Made by a program: the position numbers and the translations under genes. A DNA stretch of 43,122 nucleotides from Kiritimatiellia bacterium (GTDB lineage: Bacteria > Verrucomicrobiota > Kiritimatiellia > RFP12 > UBA1067). Location: NCBI GenBank assembly GCA_017447805.1, contig JAFSMR010000034.1:1-43122 (forward strand), read 5' to 3'. Below the pieces are notes generated by a model, which had not been told where the DNA came from, searched no databases, and saw nothing but the letters and a program-made list of their open reading frames with translations. Shown here one piece after another: positions 7,885 through 15,911 of the stretch (position 1 is its first letter; the number at the start of each line of letters is the position of its first letter).

Positions 7885-8655
7885 TCAGGGATAATCCGCC
7901 GGCAAAGTCAATATTTCGCACCCGTCTTCCGTTATTGCTACAGTATGCTCGAAATGGGCGCTTAACGAGTGGTCTCGCGTGATGACGGTCCAGTCATCGC
8001 TTTCGACATACGTCTTTTCACCTTTCTTCGTCATCGTAATCATAGGCTCGATTGCGATGGTCATGCCGGGCCTAAGGACTAGCTTTGTGCCGGGCTTTCC
8101 ATAATTCGGGACCTCGGGGTCCTCGTGAACAGTTCGCCCTACGCCATGGCCGATCCAATCCCTCACAACGCCAAAACCCGCATCTGTCGCTACTTTTTCA
8201 ATCGCGTATCCGACATCCCCGAGATGCACCCCAGGTCCGCAAGCGGCAATTCCCGCCGCGAGGCACTTTTTAGTCGTCTCTACGAGCCTCAGGACCTCAG
8301 GGTCGTCTACGCCAATCGCGACTGTTCTCGATGTATCGCCATGATAACCATTTGTGAAAATTCCAACATCCGTCTTCACCAAATCGCCGGGCATTACGAT
8401 TCTATTCCGGCTTGGTATGCCGTGAATGACTTCATCGTTAATCGAAACGCAAATATGCCCCGGGAACCCGGCGTATTTATAGAAGCTGGCCTTTACATTA
8501 TGCTTCTGGCAATAATCGACGACCAAATCGTCTATTTCCGCAGTAGAGATACCGGGAACGACTGCCGCGGCGCAGATATCGCGTATTTCGGCGCTCATGC
8601 GGCAAGCGACGCGCATACGCTCTATCTGCTCTTTGGTCTTTATATCAACTTTCAC
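7885..8655 (-). CDS. map: Type I methionine aminopeptidase
   Basis: 256 residues. Removes the N-terminal methionine from new proteins. Metal ligands can be read in the expected context: the first Asp in KTDVGIFTNGYHGDTSRT, His in IGHGVGRTVHEDP, Glu in IAIEPM and Glu near the C-terminus in FEHTVAITEDG. The start overlaps the adk stop (ATGA at 8652-8655). The adk-map order is the same as in the ribosomal spc operon of many bacteria, but here no secY or ribosomal genes flank it. Confidence 0.95.
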   Translation of the reverse strand: MKVDIKTKEQIERMRVACRMSAEIRDICAAAVVPGISTAEIDDLVVDYCQKHNVKASFYKYAGFPGHICVSINDEVIHGIPSRNRIVMPGDLVKTDVGIFTNGYHGDTSRTVAIGVDDPEVLRLVETTKKCLAAGIAACGPGVHLGDVGYAIEKVATDAGFGVVRDWIGHGVGRTVHEDPEVPNYGKPGTKLVLRPGMTIAIEPMITMTKKGEKTYVESDDWTVITRDHSLSAHFEHTVAITEDGCEILTLPADYP

Positions 8656-9284
8656 AGTTGCTCCATAAAAGCCTTGGCAACGACCTCGATATCGGCATTG
8701 CCATCGACCTTGCGCAAAATCCCCTTCGCGCCGTAATATTCGATAAGAGGCTCGGTTTGACGGTGATAGACCGCCAAGCGATCTTGGACCGTATCGGGAT
8801 TATCATCTTTTCTGATGGTAAGCCGAGTGCCGCACTTATCGCAAATGCCCTCTACCTTGGGCGGAAGATTCGTTACATGATAGCCGGCTTTGCAATTCGG
8901 ACACGTCCTGCGGCCGAGAATTCGCCCAAGGATAATATCATCTGGCACATCGATCAGGACTGCCGCGCGCACGCTAACGCCCATCTGCGCAAGTATTTCA
9001 GCCTGCGCGAGATTGCGCGGGAAGCCATCGAGGAGCATCGTCTTATCGCCAGTCGTTGCCGATACTACATCTTTAATCATTGCCGCGATTAATGCATCTG
9101 GCACGAGCTCGCCTTTTTCCATATAGCCCTTTGCCTCAAGCCCCGCAGCTGTTCCTTTAGCGATTGCTTCACGCAGCAAATCTCCAGAAGAGACATGCGA
9201 AAGGTTTGCGTTATCCGCCGCGAGCTTACCCGCGACAGTACCTTTGCCCGAACCGGGGGCGCCAAGTAAAATTACAATATCCAT
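8652..9284 (-). CDS. adk: Adenylate kinase with zinc-binding lid
   Basis: 210 residues. Interconverts ATP + AMP and 2 ADP. The P-loop GAPGSGKGT (about 8-16), the AMP-site region DGFPRN and the LID with CPNC and CDKCG (a four-cysteine zinc site) are all present. Start is the ATG at 9282-9284: the family begins directly with hydrophobic MDIVILLGAPG, and the extra 50 in-frame upstream codons are low-complexity and contain the promoter. The -10 element ends only 10 bases before the ATG and no ribosome site is visible, so the mRNA from this promoter would be nearly leaderless. Confidence 0.95.
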   Translation of the reverse strand: MDIVILLGAPGSGKGTVAGKLAADNANLSHVSSGDLLREAIAKGTAAGLEAKGYMEKGELVPDALIAAMIKDVVSATTGDKTMLLDGFPRNLAQAEILAQMGVSVRAAVLIDVPDDIILGRILGRRTCPNCKAGYHVTNLPPKVEGICDKCGTRLTIRKDDNPDTVQDRLAVYHRQTEPLIEYYGAKGILRKVDGNADIEVVAKAFMEQL

Positions 9285-9294
9285 AGCGCCGTAT

Positions 9295-9323
9295 ATTATA
9301 CCAAATCCGCCGCCGCCGCGCAA
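9295..9323 (-). promoter_or_regulatory. adk promoter, nearly leaderless
   Basis: -35 TTGCGC (9318-9323), 17-bp spacer, -10 TATAAT (9295-9300) in the extended form TTTGGTATAAT. Transcription would begin about 4 bases before the adk ATG. Confidence 0.65.
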
Positions 9324-9329
9324 TAGGGC

Positions 9330-9350
9330 GGCGCGGGACTCCGCCGCGCC
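9330..9350. repeat. G+C hairpin between xseA and adk
   Basis: 7-bp perfect stem 9330-9336 with 9344-9350, loop of 7. A second short hairpin GGCG-CAAG-CGCC lies at 9366-9377. Neither is followed by a U-run, so they are not standard terminators; they resemble an intergenic REP-like element. Confidence 0.4.
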
Positions 9351-9379
9351 GTTTGCGCGTTTAGGGGCGCAAGCGCCGT

Positions 9380-9412
9380 TCAGGGTGGCGGCTGAGGCTG
9401 AGTCCAAAACAC
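9380..9412 (-). CDS. Candidate 10-residue leader peptide upstream of adk
   Basis: Directly after the xseA stop is a perfect ribosome site AAAGGAGG (9418-9425), 5 bases before a GTG start at 9410-9412. The reading frame is only MFWTQPQPPP then TGA. The ribosome site has no other nearby start to serve. The three prolines before the stop are a known stalling context, and hairpins follow at once, so an attenuator-like leader is possible. It could equally be part of an intergenic repeat with a chance reading frame. Confidence 0.3.
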   Translation of the reverse strand: MFWTQPQPPP

Positions 9413-9430
9413 AGGAACCTCCTTTAGCCT

Positions 9431-10708
9431 TCAACCTTCCACCGGGCGCGCCTCGGCGTCGCAGACGCGGGAAATGAGCGTTCCGTGGGCGAGGCGAGTC
9501 GAAATCTGATCGCCGGGCGAGACGGAAGAAGCATCACTAATTACGCCGCCATTGGAATCTAGCGTTATCGAATAGCCGCGTTCAAGTACGGCATAAGGCG
9601 AAAGCAATGCGAGGTGAGAAGAAATTTTATCGAATTTCGTTTTTGCTCGTTCAAAAGCGAGGTCGAGCGCACGAGGTAGTTTTTCGGCATCGGCTTGGAG
9701 CCTTGCAGAAAACGATTCTGCCGCCGCGCGCAGAGAGGCGCGAAGAGAAAGTCTGGCCGATTCCAATCCAAGACGCGTATTTTCGAAACGAGAAGAAAGC
9801 AAAGTCGCTATATCTCCCGATGCTCTATCGAGGCGCTGCTGAGCAAAGTCGCAAACATTGCGCATATCGCGCAACATTAACGAGGAAAAATCTTCAAGGC
9901 GTTTTTTGACATCGCACAATTGAGGAACGGCGATTTCTGCGGCTATCGAAGGCGTGCCGGCGCGGAAATCTGCGGCAAAATCGCAAAGGGTAAAATCTGT
10001 CTCGTGGCCGACGGCAGAAATTACCGGAATTCGGGATGAGGCGACAGATCGAACGAGAGCCTCGTCGTTAAAGCAGAATAAATCTTCAAAACTCCCGCCG
10101 CCGCGCGCGACAATCAACAGGTCGAAATCGTCATCTTGCGCAGAATTGAAATATTTAAGCCCTTCGATTATCGATTTTGGGGCGTCCTCGCCTTGAACCA
10201 GCGAAGGGAAGAGGGTGATTTCGATATTTGGGAAGCGCCTTGAAATCACGCGGCACATATCGTGGACAACCGCGCCCGAGGGGCTGGTAACAATTCCGAT
10301 ATGGCGCGGGAATTTCGGCAACGGTTTCTTGCGGCGAGAATCGAAGAGCCCTTCTGCTTCCAGCTTCGCCTTGAGCACGAGATAGCGCGCCATCAGCTCG
10401 CCTTCGCCGGCGATTTTTATGCGGGTTACTACAAGCTGACATTCGCCGCGCTGTGGATACATCGTTACGCGAGCACGAATTTTCACGCGCCTGCCATCCG
10501 CCAAACGCGCGCGGCAATCGCATGGCACACGAGCAAAAAGGACGGCATTAAGCTGGGCGCCTTCATCCTTCAGCACGAAATAGGAATGTCCCGAAGGATA
10601 AACGCGCCAATTGGAAATTTCACCTTCTATATCGACACTCGGGAATTTGCGCTCGAGGGCATCCTTCATCATCGCAACTACTTGCGAAACTGTATAGACC
10701 GGCGGCAT
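9431..10708 (-). CDS. xseA: Exodeoxyribonuclease VII large subunit
   Basis: 425 residues. Degrades single-stranded DNA as part of a complex with the small subunit XseB, which is not in this window. The N-terminal OB fold (about 1-95, including GEISNWRVYPSGHSYFVLKD) and the catalytic domain with ARGGGSFEDL, SAVGHETDFTL and DFRAGTPSIAAE are all typical. A helical C-terminal part follows and ends with YAVLERGYSIT. The ATG overlaps the ftsW stop (TAATG), so the two genes are translated together. Confidence 0.95.
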   Translation of the reverse strand: MPPVYTVSQVVAMMKDALERKFPSVDIEGEISNWRVYPSGHSYFVLKDEGAQLNAVLFARVPCDCRARLADGRRVKIRARVTMYPQRGECQLVVTRIKIAGEGELMARYLVLKAKLEAEGLFDSRRKKPLPKFPRHIGIVTSPSGAVVHDMCRVISRRFPNIEITLFPSLVQGEDAPKSIIEGLKYFNSAQDDDFDLLIVARGGGSFEDLFCFNDEALVRSVASSRIPVISAVGHETDFTLCDFAADFRAGTPSIAAEIAVPQLCDVKKRLEDFSSLMLRDMRNVCDFAQQRLDRASGDIATLLSSRFENTRLGLESARLSLRASLRAAAESFSARLQADAEKLPRALDLAFERAKTKFDKISSHLALLSPYAVLERGYSITLDSNGGVISDASSVSPGDQISTRLAHGTLISRVCDAEARPVEG

Positions 10709-11892
10709 TATCTTCTGTTTCTTTTCGCAATTGCTTCACGAAGACGCTTTGCGGAAGTATCTTCTTCGGCAAGCGCTCGTATGCCGACAGAAAAAATCGT
10801 CCCCACGGCGAAGAATGCGCTAATCATATTCGTGCCGCCGTAGCTAAAGAAGGGAAGCGCCATCCCCTTGGTCGGCAACGCCTCGCAAACGACGCCGAGA
10901 TTGAACGCCGCTTGGAAAAATATAACAAACGCCATGCCGAGCACGAGAAATTTACCCAGACGATCTCGAGCATGTGCAGCAATATAGACCGATAGCGCAA
11001 AGAAGGCGACAAAGAGAAGAATGACGGCGAGCGAAAAGCCGAGTCCGAATTCTTCCGCACCAATCGCGAAAATAAAATCAGTATGAGCTTCGGGCAAGTA
11101 ATATTGCTTTTGCATAGAGTTGCCAAGCCCTACGCCTTTCAAGCCGCCGCGCTGAATCGCGACGAGGGACATTCTAGCCTGATACGCGGCGCGTTCGGCC
11201 GCGGCATCGACAGTTTTGGCGGCTTCGCCCGATACGGCAGGCTGCCAGCCGGTAAAAGCGAAAAGTCTAGCCATTCTATTGGCATTTGTTCCTACTTTAT
11301 AGGCAAAGACGCCTGCGCCCAAGATGGCAAACGGAACGAGATGCAATATCCTTACGCCTGCGACGATCATAATCAAAAAGCCTGCGGCGACGACTACCAT
11401 CGTGGAGCCGAAATCTGGCTCGAGAATAATCGGAAGCGCCATTAGGCCAATAAAGACGGCTGGCCAAAATGCGCCGCGCGCGAATAGTTCGACTCGCCAA
11501 CTGGCCTTATCGAGAAACACCGATACGATAATTACCGTCGCGAGTTTCGCAAATTCGCTCGGCTGGATATTCACGGGGCCGAGCTTAATCCATCTCTGCG
11601 AACCATTGACCGCCTTGAACTTAAAGACGAAAATCAAAAGAGCGAATACCGCTACATAGAATAGAACGCTGAAAATCCAATTGTCTTTCCAGCGGCGATA
11701 GTCGAACGCCGCCATGAAAATCGCGACAAGCAAACCAGCACCTAGATACAAAAACTGCCTCTTCATGAAGAAATATTGATCTCCATGAAGACGCACGGCA
11801 TTTGCTCCACCCGCGCTCGAGAGAACTACGAGGCCTAGCGCCACGAGAGCCGCGACAACTAGGCCAAGCATATAGAGAATGCCTCTAGGCAC
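10708..11892 (-). CDS. ftsW: SEDS peptidoglycan glycosyltransferase FtsW/RodA
   Basis: 394 residues, about ten membrane segments. Polymerises lipid II in the periplasm with a class B penicillin-binding protein partner. Typical sequences: NGSQRWIKLGPVNIQPSEFAKL, EPDFGSTMVV (the catalytic Asp), PEAHTDFIFAIGAEEFG and LPFFSYGGTNM. The neighbours murD and the LysM lipoprotein favour the division protein FtsW over RodA. No murG or penicillin-binding protein gene is adjacent, so only a remnant of the usual dcw cluster order is kept. Confidence 0.9.
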   Translation of the reverse strand: MPRGILYMLGLVVAALVALGLVVLSSAGGANAVRLHGDQYFFMKRQFLYLGAGLLVAIFMAAFDYRRWKDNWIFSVLFYVAVFALLIFVFKFKAVNGSQRWIKLGPVNIQPSEFAKLATVIIVSVFLDKASWRVELFARGAFWPAVFIGLMALPIILEPDFGSTMVVVAAGFLIMIVAGVRILHLVPFAILGAGVFAYKVGTNANRMARLFAFTGWQPAVSGEAAKTVDAAAERAAYQARMSLVAIQRGGLKGVGLGNSMQKQYYLPEAHTDFIFAIGAEEFGLGFSLAVILLFVAFFALSVYIAAHARDRLGKFLVLGMAFVIFFQAAFNLGVVCEALPTKGMALPFFSYGGTNMISAFFAVGTIFSVGIRALAEEDTSAKRLREAIAKRNRR

Positions 11893-11903
11893 TTTTCAAA
11901 ATA

Positions 11904-12947
11904 TCAATTGCCGTCCTGAGGAAGCTTGATTGTCTGACCCGCGCGAACCTGATCGCCTTCGCCAAGACCATTCAAATCGCGAATGACGGAAGGATCGATT
12001 CCGTAAGAAAGCGCAATGCCGATGATATCTTCGCCTGGCGCAACGACATAAGTTTGATATTTATCTGCTACGGCAGGTGCGGGGGTCTTTTCTTCTTCCG
12101 GAACAATAGCAGGCGCTTCGCTCGAGTCGGCTTCCTCCTTTACTACAACACTTGGAGCCGGGGCTGCGGGAGCCTTCTTTTCGGCGGTTGCCTTCTTTTC
12201 TGCGACGGCCTTAGGAGAGGCTTCCGTAGCGGCAACTGGCGCGCCAGCAGGAACTTTCAGCTTCTGACCGGGAATAATCACATCACTCTTGAGGCCGTTA
12301 AGCTCGATGAGCTGCTTGGTCGAAATATGATTCTTCGCCGCGATTGTGCTAAGATAATCGCCGTTCTTTACGACATATACCTTTGTTTCGCCGGTATAAG
12401 GAACGAATGGTTTTGCCGCCGCCTTGGGTGCTTCGGCTCTAGAACCAGCCGGAACGCTCTGGGGGCCGACTTCGACCTTGCCAGGGAGTTTCAGCTTATT
12501 GCCGACGCAAATCTTATCGCTCTTGAGGTTATTGAGGCTCTTGATCTCGCTAACCTTCAAGCCATATCTCTGGGCGATTCCGCTAAGAGTATCGTTGCGC
12601 TGAATAATGTAGGTCGTCGTTTCGGGCGCGGCTGGCTGGGGAGCCGGCTTTTCGACCACTACGCACTTGCAATCGCCCGCGCCGCACTTGCACGGCTCGG
12701 TGTGCTTGGTTCCCGGCAAGCAGGTGCAACCCATCGGCTCAATCTGGATTTCGACTTGGTGATTGGCCGGCGGAACGGGTCTTACATCTGGATTTGGAGT
12801 AAATTCATCTTTTGGCGCCTGCACAGGCTGCGAGGGCTTTACTACACGGGCACCTCTCTGGCTCGGTGGTACATATGTTGGATCTTGGCAACCGGAAACG
12901 ATTGCGACCGCTGCCGCACCAAGAACAATTCCTAACTTCTTCATCAT
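11904..12947 (-). CDS. LysM-repeat outer-membrane lipoprotein
   Basis: 347 residues. Signal peptide with lipobox VSGC, lipidated Cys at 20, Gln after it (outer-membrane sorting). Three LysM domains at about 112-155, 189-232 and 299-343, separated by Ala/Pro/Lys-rich linkers, should bind the peptidoglycan glycan chain. Between signal and first LysM (73-96) is a cluster of six cysteines (CTC, CKC, CKC) of unknown purpose. No peptidase domain follows, so it is an anchoring or scaffold protein. Its ATG overlaps the murD stop and ftsW follows after 11 bases, pointing to a role in wall growth or division. Confidence 0.85.
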   Translation of the reverse strand: MMKKLGIVLGAAAVAIVSGCQDPTYVPPSQRGARVVKPSQPVQAPKDEFTPNPDVRPVPPANHQVEIQIEPMGCTCLPGTKHTEPCKCGAGDCKCVVVEKPAPQPAAPETTTYIIQRNDTLSGIAQRYGLKVSEIKSLNNLKSDKICVGNKLKLPGKVEVGPQSVPAGSRAEAPKAAAKPFVPYTGETKVYVVKNGDYLSTIAAKNHISTKQLIELNGLKSDVIIPGQKLKVPAGAPVAATEASPKAVAEKKATAEKKAPAAPAPSVVVKEEADSSEAPAIVPEEEKTPAPAVADKYQTYVVAPGEDIIGIALSYGIDPSVIRDLNGLGEGDQVRAGQTIKLPQDGN

Positions 12948-14188
12948 CTTTCTTTTCCTTTTTTGACGAGGTCCGCAAAGGCATCCCCGCGTTCCCCGAA
13001 ACTTTTAAACTGATCGTAACTCGCCGCGCCGGGGGATAGAAGAATCGTCTCCCCTTCTTCAGCTTCCTGCCGGGCAATCCGCACCGCATTTTCGAGAGTT
13101 CCGCAGATTTCACAATCTACCGAATCACGCCATGCTCGAGCGAAAATTTCAGCAGCGTGACCAATAGTATACACTTTTTTTACCCTCCGCGTCAATGAGG
13201 ATATTGCATCTTTTGGATCGTCGCCCTTCTCCAATCCCCCCGCTATCAACCTTACCGGAGGGGGGGCCATTTCGACGCCAGCAGCCAAAGCAGCTATACT
13301 AGTGGCCTTTGAATCGTCAATATATAGTATTTGATCGAAAACACCAAGCCTCTGGCAACGGTGTTTCAGCGGCTCGAAAGAAGTGAAATTATCTGCGATG
13401 CTCTTATCGTCGATTCCAGCCGCACGAAGGATTTCGACCGCTATCGCGGCATTTTTCCGCAGCGGGCCGGAATCGAAATAGCTACCCGAAAACAGGCTCT
13501 CACCGCTGGCGAAATCTAAATTTTCGCATGAAATCGCAACCTTCGCAAACCCTAGAAGTTTGCGCTTAAGACCGTGATATATCTCCTTGGTGCCGTGGCG
13601 GTCGAGGTGGTCTAGCTGAAGATTCAAAATTGCCGCGATCTCGAATGCGTCGGGGGGGAGGTTGGTAGTCTCCATCTGAAAACTAGATACTTCGACTACG
13701 GCCCACGGGGTCTCGCCGACGGCGCTTACCGGTAGACCATAATTGCCGCAAGGCACGCCGCCGAGCGCTTGCGCAACGAGTTTTACGATAGAGCTCTTCC
13801 CTTTCGAACCTGTAATCGCGATTAGTTTTACGCCGCGTCTTCTTAATTCCTCGACCCCTAGCTGAAGTTCGCTCTTTAGAGGAATTTTTCTCTTGCGGCA
13901 TTCCTCAAGCCAAAGATGGTTCAGGGCAAGCCCCGGCGAGACAATCGCAAGAGTCGCGCCATCTAAAAGAGAATTTTCTTCCTCTTTAGAAATTTTGCGC
14001 GCCTCATCGAGGACGCCAACGCGCCATCCTTGCTTTTCAAGGAGCGCCTTCGCGGAAGCGCCGCTTGCGCCAAACCCAAGAACAAGCGCTTTAGGCGATT
14101 TTTTACTGCGCGCTTCTTTCATTAGGCGCGTCAACCTACTAAGCTCTGCCTCGCGCGCAGCGAGCTTTTCATAATCGCCATCTGCCAT
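12944..14188 (-). CDS. murD: UDP-N-acetylmuramoylalanine--D-glutamate ligase
   Basis: 414 residues. Adds D-glutamate to UDP-MurNAc-L-Ala with ATP in the cytoplasm. The P-loop GSKGKSS, the VVEVSSFQME segment, LDHLDRHG and DDSKATS all match MurD in order. The start is the ATG at 14186-14188, overlapping the stop of the glycosyltransferase gene (TGATG); upstream in-frame Met codons fall within that gene. It is slightly shorter than the usual 440-450 residues, mainly in the N-terminal uracil-binding part, which here begins with a charged helix before GFGASGASA. Confidence 0.92.
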   Translation of the reverse strand: MADGDYEKLAAREAELSRLTRLMKEARSKKSPKALVLGFGASGASAKALLEKQGWRVGVLDEARKISKEEENSLLDGATLAIVSPGLALNHLWLEECRKRKIPLKSELQLGVEELRRRGVKLIAITGSKGKSSIVKLVAQALGGVPCGNYGLPVSAVGETPWAVVEVSSFQMETTNLPPDAFEIAAILNLQLDHLDRHGTKEIYHGLKRKLLGFAKVAISCENLDFASGESLFSGSYFDSGPLRKNAAIAVEILRAAGIDDKSIADNFTSFEPLKHRCQRLGVFDQILYIDDSKATSIAALAAGVEMAPPPVRLIAGGLEKGDDPKDAISSLTRRVKKVYTIGHAAEIFARAWRDSVDCEICGTLENAVRIARQEAEEGETILLSPGAASYDQFKSFGERGDAFADLVKKGKER

Positions 14189-15000
14189 CAGCGCTTCCCC
14201 TTGTTTACGAAATACACGAAGCCGACCGATACGCGCTCGAACATTACGCCGGCGAACAAAATCGGGTGCGCCAAAATCTTGCGCCATTTGCCCTTTTCCA
14301 AAAATACTCCGAAGAAGCGATACCAAAACGAAAACTGCTTTTTGACGGCAGGGTGATTTGGCCATTTGGCTTTATATGCGGCGAAGCTCTTTGTGTAGTA
14401 GGCTTTCTTTTCCAGCATCTTGCGATAAGTAAGGCGTTTTTCGTTGTGCAGTAAGTGGTTAGACAAAACCTTGCATTTCGCACCAGTCGCAAGAATCCTG
14501 ATATCGAGCTCCCAATCCTCGGGGCCGGCGATAAGATTTTCGTCATACCCGCCGACAGATTCGAATATCTTTTTCGAAAACAATCTTAGCGCATCTATGC
14601 AAGTCCCATCGTAAAACGAACGCTCGAAATTCCTCGCTTTCACACGAAAACCTTCACCCGTCCGCACTTCAGGAATCCAGCAAGCGGCGACATCGCCAGG
14701 CGCAGAAACAAAAGCGAGAATTTCCTCGATCGTCTCAGGCGGCAAAATCATATCCGCATCGAGAACAAGCACCCAAGGCGAAGAAGCTTCGCTTACGCCG
14801 AAATTACGCTGCGCCGAACGTTCGGGTCCTTTATCGAAAACCTTGGCGCCGCAATCAAGAGCAATTGATTTCGTCGCATCGCTCGAACAATTATCAACGA
14901 CTATCGTTTCGATTTCGTTTTTCCAATTCCCAAACGCATTTGTCGCATTTGCGATATTTGCTTCTTCGTTCTTTGTCGTTATTACGACGGAAAGCTTCAT
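14188..15000 (-). CDS. Family 2 glycosyltransferase
   Basis: 270 residues. GT-A fold: MKLSVVITTKNEEANI at the start, VVDNCSSDAT, and the DxD metal site in VLVLDADM. The length and lack of a long membrane region point to a cytoplasmic enzyme attached by a hydrophobic C-terminus (HPILFAGVMFERVSVGFVYF). The donor sugar and the acceptor are unknown; a cell-envelope glycan is likely. The start ATG at 14998-15000 overlaps the stop of the preceding glycosyltransferase gene (ATGA). Confidence 0.88.
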   Translation of the reverse strand: MKLSVVITTKNEEANIANATNAFGNWKNEIETIVVDNCSSDATKSIALDCGAKVFDKGPERSAQRNFGVSEASSPWVLVLDADMILPPETIEEILAFVSAPGDVAACWIPEVRTGEGFRVKARNFERSFYDGTCIDALRLFSKKIFESVGGYDENLIAGPEDWELDIRILATGAKCKVLSNHLLHNEKRLTYRKMLEKKAYYTKSFAAYKAKWPNHPAVKKQFSFWYRFFGVFLEKGKWRKILAHPILFAGVMFERVSVGFVYFVNKGKR

Positions 15001-15911
15001 ATCTTCATCCTCAAATAAGATACCCCGAGCGCCACTAGCGGATGTCGCAGCCACGAGACGGGGAAAGCGCGAATTGCATCGCGGACTTTTTCATCGCTCA
15101 AATATTCCGCGAACCCCGCGGCGCGCTCTTTGCGCGAAAGCCCGGCCTTTTTGCCAAGACGCAGCATCTCAAGAGCGGAAAAGACGATACTCGCCTCGCA
15201 ATAGCGCCAGATTTTGCCACCAGTCGCCTCATCTAACCGAACCCTAAAGCGCTTAGAGGCGATCTTATATTCCCAGTGGCGACGAGAATCAAGTCCGCTT
15301 GCGAGATTTCCTTCGGGACTTGGTGTATACGAGTATAGTTTATCCGGAATCGATACGCTAGAAGAAGCAAACGCCACGCAATTGGAAATAAACGCCGCAT
15401 CTTCGAAAAGCGTCATGTTTTCATCAAAGCGGATTTTATGCTTTTCCAAAAACTCTCGCCTGTAAGCTAGGCGCCAAACTTGCCCGAGCTCCTTCAGAAG
15501 CATTAAATCGCCGCCCTGATTCCAACGCTTTACATCATTAAACGAATAACCGAAAAAGGCAGGCAGATAGGCCGAGCGCACTTCTTCATTGGTCTTGAGA
15601 ACATATCGATTAAGCTCGGGTCCCGAATTATAGGTAAAAAAACATAAATCGGCGCCTGTTCGATTCAGTTCGGCTATTGGACGGCGCAAGAATTCCTGCT
15701 CGACCGTATCATCCGCATCGACAAAAAAGACGAATTCGCCGCGCGCTTTTTCTAGTCCTCTATTTCGCGCCCAGGAAGGGCCTCTCCCATCGACATCTTC
15801 GATGAGTATCATCTCAACATCCATACCCTTAGCGGCTTTATCAAGCGACTCAAGCGTTCGCGGCAGGGTCTTGGAGCTGTTGCGATGGGGAATTATTATC
15901 GACGCCGTCAT
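14997..15911 (-). CDS. Family 2 glycosyltransferase
   Basis: 304 residues. Typical start SIIIPHRNS, then ARNRGLEKARGEFVFFVDADD with the DxD site, and the conserved FDENMTLFEDAAF acceptor-side segment. The ATG at 15909-15911 is chosen because the fold begins immediately there; in-frame codons further upstream run through the Ala/Pro tail of parA and are not protein-like. As a result the gene overlaps the 3' end of parA by 62 bases in another frame. Substrate unknown; it is coupled to a second glycosyltransferase gene. Confidence 0.87.
   Translation of the reverse strand: MTASIIIPHRNSSKTLPRTLESLDKAAKGMDVEMILIEDVDGRGPSWARNRGLEKARGEFVFFVDADDTVEQEFLRRPIAELNRTGADLCFFTYNSGPELNRYVLKTNEEVRSAYLPAFFGYSFNDVKRWNQGGDLMLLKELGQVWRLAYRREFLEKHKIRFDENMTLFEDAAFISNCVAFASSSVSIPDKLYSYTPSPEGNLASGLDSRRHWEYKIASKRFRVRLDEATGGKIWRYCEASIVFSALEMLRLGKKAGLSRKERAAGFAEYLSDEKVRDAIRAFPVSWLRHPLVALGVSYLRMKI

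Noticed and set aside
9285..9434. A longer adk with 50 extra N-terminal codons
   Set aside because: The family begins at MDIVILLGAPGSGKG, and the extra segment contains the promoter and hairpins.
12054..12935. A 293-codon plus-strand reading frame opposite the LysM lipoprotein gene
   Set aside because: The antisense gene has a lipobox and three LysM domains; the plus-strand translation is low-complexity and not protein-like.
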